A program made the position numbers and the translations under genes. Source: Phycisphaerales bacterium UBA2421 (GTDB taxonomy: Bacteria; Planctomycetota; Phycisphaerae; Tepidisphaerales; Tepidisphaeraceae). Taken from it: a stretch of 5,344 nt of DNA. Below, in pieces: positions 1 through 5,344 of this stretch. Location of the stretch: assembly GCA_002343075.1 (NCBI GenBank), contig DDRH01000020.1:1-5344 (forward strand), read 5' to 3'. The notes beneath the pieces were generated by a model that ran no database searches, was not told where the DNA came from, and saw only the letters and a program-made list of their open reading frames with translations. Position 1 is the stretch's first letter. Every line of letters begins with the position of its first letter.

Positions 1-122
1 GTGCCTTACCCGCCCCAGTCGGGCTGTTCGTTCTACGCTTTGATTGCGACGGGCTGATGTTGCAGTGGGGGCCAATGGGGCTTGCAATAGCCGGTCAGGT
101 GAAACGCAATTGCGACGACGCG

Positions 123-127
123 AAGGA
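123..127 (+). promoter_or_regulatory. Ribosome binding site that fixes the start at 135
   Basis: AAGGA lies 7 bases before the ATG at 135, which is ideal Shine-Dalgarno spacing. The same frame is open back to base 3 and has an ATG at 57, but that one lacks comparable purine-rich upstream sequence. Starting at 135 also puts a clean signal peptide at the N-terminus. Both arguments favour 135 over 57. Confidence 0.6.
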
Positions 128-134
128 TAAGACC

Positions 135-350
135 ATGCGAACACTGGTTTTTTTTATCAGCTACTTTGCGGGCTTGGCTTGTGCGTTTGCAGCGGAGCCG
201 ACGCCCGATGAAATCTTCGCGGCCGAGGTGCAGCAGGTGCTCGGGGTCCCGGATCGAGGAACTGGCCTGATTGACGCGATGCGCATGCTCCGTGATGAGG
301 CCGCCCGCGGCCCCGAGAGCAAACCTAGAAAGCTTCCCGCGGCGTTTTAG
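135..350 (+). CDS. Short secreted ORF with Sec signal peptide, ended by an in-frame TAG
   Basis: This ORF encodes 71 residues from the ATG at 135. Residues 1-20 look like a Sec signal peptide: a short basic start (M1-R2), a hydrophobic core rich in Leu, Phe, Ala and Val (about 4-18), and an A17-F18-A19 cleavage motif before an acidic mature start (AEPTPDE). G13-L14-A15-C16 is only a poor lipobox, so a lipoprotein is less likely. The mature part of about 50 residues is charged and probably helical, with EVQQVLGV and GLIDAMRMLRDEAARG stretches. I do not recognise a family. The ORF ends at TAG 348-350, but the same frame resumes directly and stays open to 1115, so this is probably the N-terminal piece of a larger gene. 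A longer start at 57 is possible but less supported. Confidence 0.5.
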   Translation: MRTLVFFISYFAGLACAFAAEPTPDEIFAAEVQQVLGVPDRGTGLIDAMRMLRDEAARGPESKPRKLPAAF

Positions 351-497
351 GAGCGATTCTGTAGCACAGTTCTCGCGGGAACTGAATCCGGTGCACGAAT
401 CCGAGGGGAGCTTGCTCGAACGACGGTCGCTGAGTATCGCGCTGGACAGTCTGGGGTCGATTGGCCATTTGGTGAGCCTCACCTCTTCGGCCCATTC

Positions 498-1118
498 GTG
501 ATCACAATGCCAAAGGCTGCTAGAGACGCACACGCCCGGGGTGAGGCCGATCTCGCGAGTCTGATCGCAAGAGCCTTCCTGGTGCTCAATGCCAACGGGG
601 GATCGTGCGGCAATCCGTCGGCAATGCAATCGCTTCTCAAGGACCCGGAGTTTCGCAAGCTCGCCGGCTTATCGGAGAAACAAGCCGACGACCTGCTTGC
701 AGTCTTAGGGCGTTTCAATGATGACTCGACATACGAAATGCTGTCCGCACTTAGAATAGTCGGGCCGATCCTGGACTCATTGATTGCCACGGATCGAACA
801 AAACAACTGGACCCGAGCGATTGCGATGTGATCGTCGAAAAGATTCATAAAGCGCTAAGCTCGAACGGGGGGCAGATCTATCTCCGTTGGAAGTCGCACA
901 ATGTTCTGTGGCGACTTCACTGCCTGGCGAAAGCTCGCCATGATGAGCAAGCAATACGGCGAGTGACGACCGTGGTCGAGGCACTCCGGCAAAAGCCGGC
1001 GCGACAAGGAGCCGAGAAGAAGTCGGCCGAGGAGATTCTTTTGATTTCTGGCGAATCACCGAAGAATTCTGGAATCGGGAATCTTTCTGGCGTTGATTCG
1101 TTTAAGCCGAGTTTCTAG
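498..1118 (+). CDS. Hypothetical protein, downstream part of the TAG-interrupted frame
   Basis: From GTG 498 this frame encodes 206 residues. No ATG, GTG or TTG codon occurs in frame between the TAG at 348-350 and this GTG, and there is no Shine-Dalgarno-like sequence before it. Yet the 49 codons from 351 to 497 are open and read like protein (for example DWPFGEPHLFGPFV), so 498 is unlikely to be the true start. The product looks soluble and mainly helical: an Ala/Arg-rich segment (residues 5-30), a Leu/Lys/Asp-rich helix region (about 44-75), a section with YLRWKSHNVLWRLHCLAKA (about 128-146), and a polar C-terminal tail. I see no membrane segment, catalytic motif or recognisable domain. With the signal peptide encoded at 135 it would be exported; alone it would be cytoplasmic. 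Codon use is more mixed than in gyrA, with AGA, ATA and TTA present. The MauE-like gene starts 28 bases after its stop. Confidence 0.5.
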   Translation: MITMPKAARDAHARGEADLASLIARAFLVLNANGGSCGNPSAMQSLLKDPEFRKLAGLSEKQADDLLAVLGRFNDDSTYEMLSALRIVGPILDSLIATDRTKQLDPSDCDVIVEKIHKALSSNGGQIYLRWKSHNVLWRLHCLAKARHDEQAIRRVTTVVEALRQKPARQGAEKKSAEEILLISGESPKNSGIGNLSGVDSFKPSF

Positions 1119-1146
1119 CACGGCATATGACTGATCGTCGTGGCCC

Positions 1147-1629
1147 ATGTTTCCGACTGTCTCTAAGCTGATTGGGGTGATGCTGGTTCTGGCTGGCGGT
1201 CTGAAACTGTGGGACTTTGTCTGGGGACCGCATGCGCCGGACTCAAATGACACGATCGTGAGCCGGTGGCTTGGGGGTCATGCCAGTGTGACTCCGATTT
1301 TCGCGGTGGGCGAGATCGCGCTGGGAATTGGTTGCATAGTCGGAAGTCGTTGGTGCGCCGGAATAGCATCTCTCGCGTTCGGCTTGTTCGCGGGCATCTT
1401 GATCGGCGAACTGCACCGGACCACGCCGGTGCAATGCGGGTGCTTCGGACCACTTGGCGCTTCAACCGTTGGTCTTCCAAACAGAAGTTTCCTGGTGATC
1501 CTCGCCAGTGCCGACGTGCTTCTAGCGACCACAGGTTTGGCGTCAATTCTGGGAACTACGCGGAGAGTAAGTCAGTCTGCGGCAAGCAGGCGAGTTTTGC
1601 GAGACGGTGATGCCCATGAACAGTTATGA
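1147..1629 (+). CDS. MauE/DoxX-like redox-associated membrane protein
   Basis: This is a 160-residue integral membrane protein with four predicted helices at about 6-26, 48-68, 69-88 and 114-136. Before the last helix it has the motif PVQCGCFGPLG, with C97 and C99 forming a C-G-C pair. This layout is typical of the MauE family, whose founding member is needed to mature the disulfide-rich small subunit of methylamine dehydrogenase. No other mau gene is visible, so a methylamine role should not be assumed; thiol redox work at the membrane is the safer reading. The start is ATG 1147: a stop at 1132 closes the frame upstream, and later starts would cut into the first helix. It has no clear Shine-Dalgarno sequence. 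It lies 28 bases after the preceding ORF, and its TGA (1627-1629) overlaps the pseudopilin start, which suggests one operon. The last 22 residues are polar and Arg-rich, probably cytoplasmic. Confidence 0.75.
   Translation: MFPTVSKLIGVMLVLAGGLKLWDFVWGPHAPDSNDTIVSRWLGGHASVTPIFAVGEIALGIGCIVGSRWCAGIASLAFGLFAGILIGELHRTTPVQCGCFGPLGASTVGLPNRSFLVILASADVLLATTGLASILGTTRRVSQSAASRRVLRDGDAHEQL
1606..1611 (+). promoter_or_regulatory. Ribosome binding site supporting the pseudopilin start at 1616
   Basis: GGTGAT matches the 3' part of the Shine-Dalgarno consensus (AGGAGGTGAT) and sits 4 bases before ATG 1616. Alternative in-frame starts at GTG 1607 and ATG 1610 lie inside this motif and have no comparable site of their own. 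The motif lies inside the end of the MauE-like gene, so the ribosome finishing that gene would be delivered directly to it. Confidence 0.45.
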
Positions 1630-2323
1630 GGCGAAATCAAATCCCGGATTCTCGATCATCGAGTTGGCAGTTGTCATCGGAATTCTCGCGGTGTTCCTGG
1701 GGATCGCCCTGCCGTTGCTGGCACGGCTGCGCATCAATGCCATGGCGACGAAGTGTGCAATGCATTTGGCGCAACTCGGAAACGCATTTAATGCATACGC
1801 GAGCGAGAACGACGGAGTACTGCCACGGGCAGCCCCCTACGGCGGTTCACGCGGGCCTACATGGATGGAGGCTGCGTCCCGACACCTCGGACGGCCCTCA
1901 AGCACTTGGGCTCAATTGCGCGCAACTCAGGCGTTTCATTGTCCTGCTAACACCGTACCGGAAGTGCCCACATCGTATGTTGTAAACGCCTTCTACTTCA
2001 GCGACCCGGGCTGGAATTCTGTCGCGGGTGCGACGAAGCTCTCAAAAATCAGGTCGCCAGCCTCGCTGCCCTGGTTGCTGGAAGCGCCGGACTTTTTCAA
2101 GACATTCACGGTTGCAAAAGCACTTGTTGACGACGTTTTCTTTGAGATAACCCACTACGTCAGCACTCCGGACCATCTGCCGGAGGGCGCAACGCCCCGT
2201 ATCTATCCGGCGCGTCATCGGCATTCCTCCAATCTGCTCTTCGCCGATGGGCATGTGGAGGCGCGTTCTACCTCGGAGAAACTCTCACTCCACCAATTCG
2301 ATGATCGCATACGAAGACGCTAA
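1616..2323 (+). CDS. Type II secretion/type IV pilus-like pseudopilin with H-X9-DG motif
   Basis: The product is 235 residues from ATG 1616 (238 if GTG 1607 is used). It has a class III prepilin leader of 11 residues ending in Gly, then the mature N-terminus FSIIELAVVIGILAVF, with Phe at +1 and the conserved Glu at +5. A prepilin peptidase should cut after G11 and N-methylate F12. The hydrophobic segment (about 12-35) is both inner-membrane anchor and pilus-core helix. Next comes a segment typical of PVC pseudopilins (KCAMHLAQLGNAFNAYASEN, residues 46-65, then DG), a FHCPAN motif with C109, and near the C-terminus H201-X9-D211-G212 within FADGHVEA. That is the prepilin-associated H-X9-DG (DUF1559-like) signature. 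The leader has only one Lys and a Glu, so it is less basic than usual. No secretion ATPase or peptidase gene is in the window, so it must use machinery encoded elsewhere. It overlaps the MauE-like gene by 14 bases. Confidence 0.88.
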   Translation: MNSYEAKSNPGFSIIELAVVIGILAVFLGIALPLLARLRINAMATKCAMHLAQLGNAFNAYASENDGVLPRAAPYGGSRGPTWMEAASRHLGRPSSTWAQLRATQAFHCPANTVPEVPTSYVVNAFYFSDPGWNSVAGATKLSKIRSPASLPWLLEAPDFFKTFTVAKALVDDVFFEITHYVSTPDHLPEGATPRIYPARHRHSSNLLFADGHVEARSTSEKLSLHQFDDRIRRR

Positions 2324-2372
2324 GAGGAGATCAGAGGTGCGGGGTGGCGAGTCAGGGAAAGAATGCTGCAAG

Positions 2373-2387
2373 CCGACGAGGCGTCGG
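2373..2387 (+). terminator. GC-rich stem-loop after the pseudopilin gene, no T tract
   Basis: CCGACG (2373-2378) and CGTCGG (2382-2387) form a perfect 6-bp inverted repeat around a 3-base AGG loop, about 50 bases past the pseudopilin stop. The position suits a 3'-end structure for the accessory operon. The following bases (AAGAGGGGACGG) contain no T run, so it is not a classical intrinsic terminator. It could be a pause or RNA-stabilising hairpin, or chance in GC-rich DNA. Confidence 0.25.
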
Positions 2388-2576
2388 AAGAGGGGACGGC
2401 CGCCAAGCGTTGCGTGGCTGAGCGGTGGTGTACATTTATCCGGTTTGCAAGCTGAAGCGCAACTTGAAGGCTCAAGGGCAAGCGGACGATTATTCCGCAT
2501 TGCATCGTCTGTCAATTGCAACGTGCGCTCACGTCCCAGCGGTCTCGCTCGCTCTTTACGACCAGTTCCGGTAGAA

Positions 2577-2599
2577 TTTCCAGCTTCTCAAACTGGAAA
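2577..2599 (+). promoter_or_regulatory. Perfect inverted repeat covering the gyrA ribosome binding region
   Basis: TTTCCAG (2577-2583) and CTGGAAA (2593-2599) are exact reverse complements separated by 9 bases, ending two bases before the gyrA ATG. The only purine-rich Shine-Dalgarno candidate for gyrA, GGAA at 2595-2598, lies inside the 3' arm. In RNA the hairpin would hide it. Control of translation, or a protein binding site at the promoter start region, are both possible. This rests on sequence only. Confidence 0.4.
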
Positions 2600-2601
2600 A
2601 A

Positions 2602-5220
2602 ATGTCCGAACAAAACCCGATTCACGAACGCATTGACGACCTGCAGATCGAACAGGAACTGCAGGATTCCTATCTCACCTACGCCATGAGCACGATCATG
2701 GATCGTGCCCTGCCCGACGTGCGCGACGGGCTGAAGCCTTCGCAGCGGCGCATCCTGTTTGCGATGCACAACCTTAACCTCACGCCCGGTCGCAAGCCGA
2801 TCAAGTGTGCCAAGATCTGCGGCGATACGTCCGGCGACTTCCATCCGCATGGCGAATCGGTCATTTATCCCACGCTTGTCCGGATGGCCCAAGATTGGAA
2901 CATGCGCCATCCTCTTATTCAGGGGCAGGGCAATTTCGGCAGCACCGATGACGATCCCCCCGCGGCGATGCGATACACCGAAGCGCGCATGACCGCGGCA
3001 ACGGTGGACATGCTCGCCGACCTTGAACTCGACACCGTCGATTTCGTTCCCAACTATGACGAGCGGCCGGGCAAGGATGAGCCGACCGTGCTGCCGGGCA
3101 AATTTCCGAATCTGCTGGTCAACGGCTCGACGGGCATTGCCGTCGGCATGGCGTGCAATCTGGTGCCGCACAACCTGCGGGAAATTTGTGATGCGATCGT
3201 CGCGGTCATCAACAAGCCAGACATCACACTGCCGGAGCTGTTGACGATCGTCCCCGGCCCGGACTTTCCCACCGGCGGAATCATCTGCGGCCGCGACGGC
3301 ATCATCGACGCCTACACCGCCGGTCGTGGCCGGCTCACGTTGCGGGCCAAGATTCATGTCGAAGAGAACAAGAACGGCCGCAAGTCGATCATCATCGATG
3401 AGCTGCCGTACAACGTCATCCGAAAAGACATTCTGCAGCAGATCTCCGACGGCGTGAAGGATGACCGGATCAGCGACGTCAGCGACGCCAACGACCACTC
3501 CGGCCGCGAACACAAGTGCCGCATGGTGGTCGACCTTAAGCGCGACGCCGACCCAGATATCGTCATCAACCAGTTGTATCAGTTCACCAGCCTGCAGATC
3601 ACCGTGAGCATGATCAATATCGCACTGGTCAACCGGCAGCCGCGCACGATGGGGTTGAAGGAACTGATTCAACACTTCATCGAACACCGCAGGGTCGTCA
3701 TCACCCGGCGCACCCGGCACTTGCTGAAGAAGGCCCAGCAACGCGGGCATATTCTCGAAGGGTTGATCTTCGCTGTCTGCGACATTGATGAGGTGGTGAA
3801 GCTCATCCGTTCGAGCAAGACGCGGGAAGAAGCGATCGAAAAACTGCGCACGCGCGCCTTCCGGATTGCGCCGGCGCATCCTGCCGCGCCGCAGATTCCT
3901 GAAGCGCTCATGCAAAGGGCGTCGCGCGATGTCTTGCTCACGCAGGTGCAGGCCGAGGCGATTGGCCGGCTGCAGCTCATTCAGTTGGTCGGTCTTGAGA
4001 TCGACCGGCTTGTGAAGGAATACCGCGAAGTCACCGACGAAATCGAAGGCTACGAAGCGATTCTGCGCGACGAAAGCATGGTGCTCGATATCATTCGCGA
4101 AGACACCTTTGAGATCAAAGAAAAATATGGCGACGACCGCCGGACCGAAATCACCGGCGCCGTCGGCGATATGAATATGGAGGCGCTGATCGCGCCGGAA
4201 GATGTCGTCGTCACTTTCAGCCATGAAGGGTATGTCAAGCGCATCCCCACCGGCACCTACCGCAGCCAGGGTCGAGGCGGGCGCGGCATCAAGGGAACGG
4301 AATCGCGCGAAGGCGATTTCGTCGAACATCTTTTCATCGCCAACACCCACGACCATCTTCTGTTCTTCACCAGCACCGGAAGAGTCTACGACAAGCGCGT
4401 TTACGACGTGCCGGAAATGAGCCGCACCAGCCAGGGCCGAAGCGTCGCCAACCTGCTTTCGCTGCAGGCCGGCGAGAAGGTGCGCAACGTGCTTGCGATT
4501 AAAGATTTCTCGAAGGAGGAGCAATTCCTCATGTTCTGCACCGCCAAGGGTGTGGTGAAGAAAACGGCGCTGAGCGCCTACGAGAACATCCGGCAGACCG
4601 GCATCATTGCCATCGGGCTTGAAGAAGGCGATGCGCTGATCGGCGTCGCTGTGACAAGCGGGAAGGACCACATCCTGCTTGGCACCAAGACAGGGCTTGC
4701 CGTCCGGTTTGAAGAAGAAAACGTCCGCGCCATGGGCCGGCCGGCAGGGGGCGTCACCGGCGTGCGCTTCAAACGCGACGGCGATGCGGTCGTCGATATG
4801 ATCGTCATCCCCAATGGCGAAAACACCGCACAGGTGCTCACCGGCTGCGCCAACGGCTTCGGCAAGCGCACGCCCCTCGAAGACTACCCCGTCAAAGGCC
4901 GCGGCACGCAGGGCGTCATCAACATCGATGCCAACGACCGCAACGGCGAGGTGGTCGGCGTGAAGCTCATCCATCCCAATGATGAGCTGATGATGATCAC
5001 TGAAAAGGGCATCCTCATCCGCACGAAGGTCAGCGAGATTCGCGAAACCGGGCGCGCGGCCTCGGGTGTGCGTCTCATCAAGGTAGACGAAGGCGACCGA
5101 CTCGTAGCGCTGGCACGCGTCGAACCGGAAGACGAATCGCCCCCAGACGCCACCACAGACACCACCCCCGAACCATCGCCCAACGACCCGCCGCCCGCCG
5201 AGCCAACCCCCGCGACATGA
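2602..5220 (+). CDS. gyrA: DNA gyrase subunit A
   Basis: GyrA is the DNA breakage-reunion subunit of gyrase (A2B2), which introduces negative supercoils using ATP hydrolysed by GyrB. The 872 residues are close to the E. coli length of 875. The winged-helix breakage domain (about 30-145) contains [21 protein letters not shown] and [20 protein letters not shown], with R124 and catalytic Y125, the tyrosine that forms the 5'-phosphotyrosyl link to DNA. Tower and coiled-coil regions follow (about 155-520). The beta-pinwheel C-terminal domain starts near 533 and carries a GyrA box, QGRGGRG (556-562), which marks gyrase rather than topoisomerase IV. Residues 841-872 are a Pro/Thr/Asp/Glu-rich tail without Lys, and without Arg. 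At the quinolone-resistance positions, E. coli Ser83 corresponds to S86 (kept) and Asp87 to P90. ATG 2602 gives the standard N-terminus; the only nearby Shine-Dalgarno candidate is very close (3 bases) and lies in a hairpin. No gyrB is in the window. Confidence 0.97.
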   Translation: MSEQNPIHERIDDLQIEQELQDSYLTYAMSTIMDRALPDVRDGLKPSQRRILFAMHNLNLTPGRKPIKCAKICGDTSGDFHPHGESVIYPTLVRMAQDWNMRHPLIQGQGNFGSTDDDPPAAMRYTEARMTAATVDMLADLELDTVDFVPNYDERPGKDEPTVLPGKFPNLLVNGSTGIAVGMACNLVPHNLREICDAIVAVINKPDITLPELLTIVPGPDFPTGGIICGRDGIIDAYTAGRGRLTLRAKIHVEENKNGRKSIIIDELPYNVIRKDILQQISDGVKDDRISDVSDANDHSGREHKCRMVVDLKRDADPDIVINQLYQFTSLQITVSMINIALVNRQPRTMGLKELIQHFIEHRRVVITRRTRHLLKKAQQRGHILEGLIFAVCDIDEVVKLIRSSKTREEAIEKLRTRAFRIAPAHPAAPQIPEALMQRASRDVLLTQVQAEAIGRLQLIQLVGLEIDRLVKEYREVTDEIEGYEAILRDESMVLDIIREDTFEIKEKYGDDRRTEITGAVGDMNMEALIAPEDVVVTFSHEGYVKRIPTGTYRSQGRGGRGIKGTESREGDFVEHLFIANTHDHLLFFTSTGRVYDKRVYDVPEMSRTSQGRSVANLLSLQAGEKVRNVLAIKDFSKEEQFLMFCTAKGVVKKTALSAYENIRQTGIIAIGLEEGDALIGVAVTSGKDHILLGTKTGLAVRFEEENVRAMGRPAGGVTGVRFKRDGDAVVDMIVIPNGENTAQVLTGCANGFGKRTPLEDYPVKGRGTQGVINIDANDRNGEVVGVKLIHPNDELMMITEKGILIRTKVSEIRETGRAASGVRLIKVDEGDRLVALARVEPEDESPPDATTDTTPEPSPNDPPPAEPTPAT

Positions 5221-5223
5221 GCG

Positions 5224-5262
5224 ACTCCGGTGCGGAGTAGGCCGGCCGAATCAACATCCGGC
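5224..5262 (+). terminator. Two short inverted repeats directly after gyrA
   Basis: Three bases past the gyrA stop, ACTCCG (5224-5229) and CGGAGT (5233-5238) form a perfect 6-bp stem with a GTG loop. GCCGG (5241-5245) and CCGGC (5258-5262) can form a second 5-bp stem with a 12-base loop. Neither is followed by a T tract. The place suits a 3'-end or termination structure for gyrA, together with the palindrome that follows, but a Rho-independent terminator of the usual form is not present. Confidence 0.3.
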
Positions 5263-5273
5263 TCGTGCTTCCC

Positions 5274-5299
5274 CGCATTGTTCCGCGCGGAACAATGCG
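5274..5299. repeat. Perfect 26-bp palindrome with parS-like core
   Basis: The half CGCATTGTTCCGC (5274-5286) is followed at once by its exact reverse complement (5287-5299). The central 16 bases, TGTTCCGCGCGGAACA (5279-5294), match the parS-type sequence TGTTCCACGTGGAACA at 14 of 16 positions; only the two symmetric bases flanking the central CG differ (A to G and T to C). It could be a binding site for a dimeric protein, a ParB-family site variant, a repetitive palindromic element, or part of the gyrA 3'-end structure as a strong RNA hairpin. The palindrome itself is certain; the function is not. Confidence 0.85.
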
Positions 5300-5344
5300 C
5301 AGTGGGCAGTCGGCAGTCGGCAGTCGGCGGTGGGCGGTGGGCAG
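5300..5344. repeat. Heptanucleotide tandem repeat, running off the window
   Basis: Six complete 7-base units are visible: CAGTGGG, then CAGTCGG three times, then CGGTGGG twice, followed by a partial CAG at the window end. The consensus is C-A/G-G-T-C/G-G-G. The array starts exactly at the base after the palindrome. Intergenic heptamer arrays of this general kind are known from bacteria such as cyanobacteria and are prone to slippage. The full length cannot be seen. Confidence 0.9.

Larger units (their letters stand above)
135..1118 (+). pseudogene. Probable single secreted-protein gene interrupted by an in-frame amber codon
   Basis: Reading from ATG 135 in one frame gives a signal peptide, then a TAG as codon 72 (348-350), then an uninterrupted frame to the final TAG at 1116-1118, 328 codons in all counting both stops. 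What is seen: the two halves share a frame, the first half has the start signals, and the second half has none before 498. The inference is one exported protein of about 326 residues broken by a single base change; CAG to TAG is one simple route. Alternatives are a sequencing error, true stop-codon read-through, or two unrelated ORFs that share a frame by a one-in-three chance. Amber is probably not reassigned, because the same frame ends with TAG. Family and function are unrecognised. Confidence 0.5.
2324..2601 (+). promoter_or_regulatory. Intergenic region carrying the probable gyrA promoter
   Basis: These 278 bases separate the pseudopilin and gyrA genes and should contain the gyrA promoter. 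Two weak candidates are visible. TTGAAG (2464-2469) and GATTAT (2488-2493) match sigma-70 boxes at 4 of 6 positions each with an 18-base spacer. TAGAAT (2572-2577) is a 5-of-6 match to the -10 box but has no -35 box at normal spacing; it would start RNA near 2584. Neither is strong enough to call alone. A frame open from GTG 2337 to 2636 has a well-placed GGAG before it, but its Arg/Ser-rich translation does not look like a real protein. Confidence 0.35.

Noticed and set aside
3..134. Upstream extension of the 135 frame, or the tail of another gene at 1-57
   Set aside because: The extension has no good start signal and would bury the signal peptide; the 18-codon frame ending at 57 is too short to tell from chance.
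299..312. Inverted repeat GGCCGC-CC-GCGGCC inside the secreted-protein frame
   Set aside because: A short GC-only inverted repeat with a 2-base gap within GC-rich coding sequence is expected by chance, and the loop is too small for a stable RNA hairpin at full pairing.
348..350. TAG as a pyrrolysine codon, suggested by the neighbouring methylamine-type MauE gene
   Set aside because: Pyrrolysine is found in methylamine methyltransferases, not in MauE systems; no pyl genes are visible, and the same frame ends with an ordinary TAG at 1116-1118.
271..501. 76-codon plus-strand frame overlapping the TAG interruption, as a possible frameshift partner
   Set aside because: The two halves of the interrupted gene are already in the same frame, and this frame reads as Ser/Arg-rich noise, so no frameshift is needed.
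33..629. 198-codon minus-strand open frame over the first genes
   Set aside because: Its translation is Ser/Arg/His-rich without any family resemblance, and it opposes a frame with signal peptide and Shine-Dalgarno support.
1147..1629. Methylamine utilisation operon
   Set aside because: Only a MauE-like protein is present; no methylamine dehydrogenase subunit, MauD or MauG gene is in the window.
2512..4974. 820-codon open frame on the minus strand across gyrA
   Set aside because: It is antisense to nearly all of gyrA, its translation is His/Asp/Ala-rich with no domain, and long antisense frames are a known by-product of biased codon use in GC-rich genes.
5300..5344. CRISPR array
   Set aside because: The units are 7 bases long and directly adjacent, with no spacers.

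Overview
The window looks like chromosomal DNA from a member of the Planctomycetota or a close PVC relative. Two things point there. One is a pseudopilin with a C-terminal H-X9-DG motif, a family expanded mainly in Planctomycetota, Lentisphaerota and Verrucomicrobiota. The other is a GyrA whose active-site region reads [17 protein letters not shown], which I associate with planctomycetes. All supported genes are on the + strand. Lineage is inferred from protein motifs only.

Bases 1-2323 hold a compact, probably co-transcribed accessory cluster. (1) A secreted protein of unknown function starts at 135 with a good ribosome binding site and a Sec signal peptide. Its frame is cut by an in-frame TAG at 348-350, then stays open to a second TAG at 1116-1118. 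It could be one gene broken by a nonsense mutation, a read-through gene, or two separate ORFs. (2) A four-helix MauE/DoxX-like redox membrane protein with a CGC motif (1147-1629) follows. (3) A type II secretion/type IV pilus-like pseudopilin (1616-2323) overlaps it by 14 bases. A plausible but untested reading is that the redox membrane protein services cysteines in the exported proteins encoded beside it.

Bases 2324-2601 are a 278-base intergenic region. It holds a short GC-rich hairpin after the pseudopilin gene, weak promoter-like sequences, and a perfect 7-bp inverted repeat that buries the purine-rich stretch just before the gyrA ATG.

Bases 2602-5220 are a complete gyrA (872 aa). It has the catalytic tyrosine, a GyrA box, a beta-pinwheel C-terminal domain and an unusual Pro/Thr/Asp-rich tail. 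Its codons end in G or C more often than those of the upstream cluster, judged by eye.

Bases 5221-5344 are non-coding and structured: two short inverted repeats, a perfect 26-bp palindrome whose core differs from a parS-type site only at two symmetric bases, and a heptanucleotide tandem repeat running off the window edge. The points most worth a second look are the in-frame amber, the parS-like palindrome beside the heptamers, and the gyrA leader hairpin.
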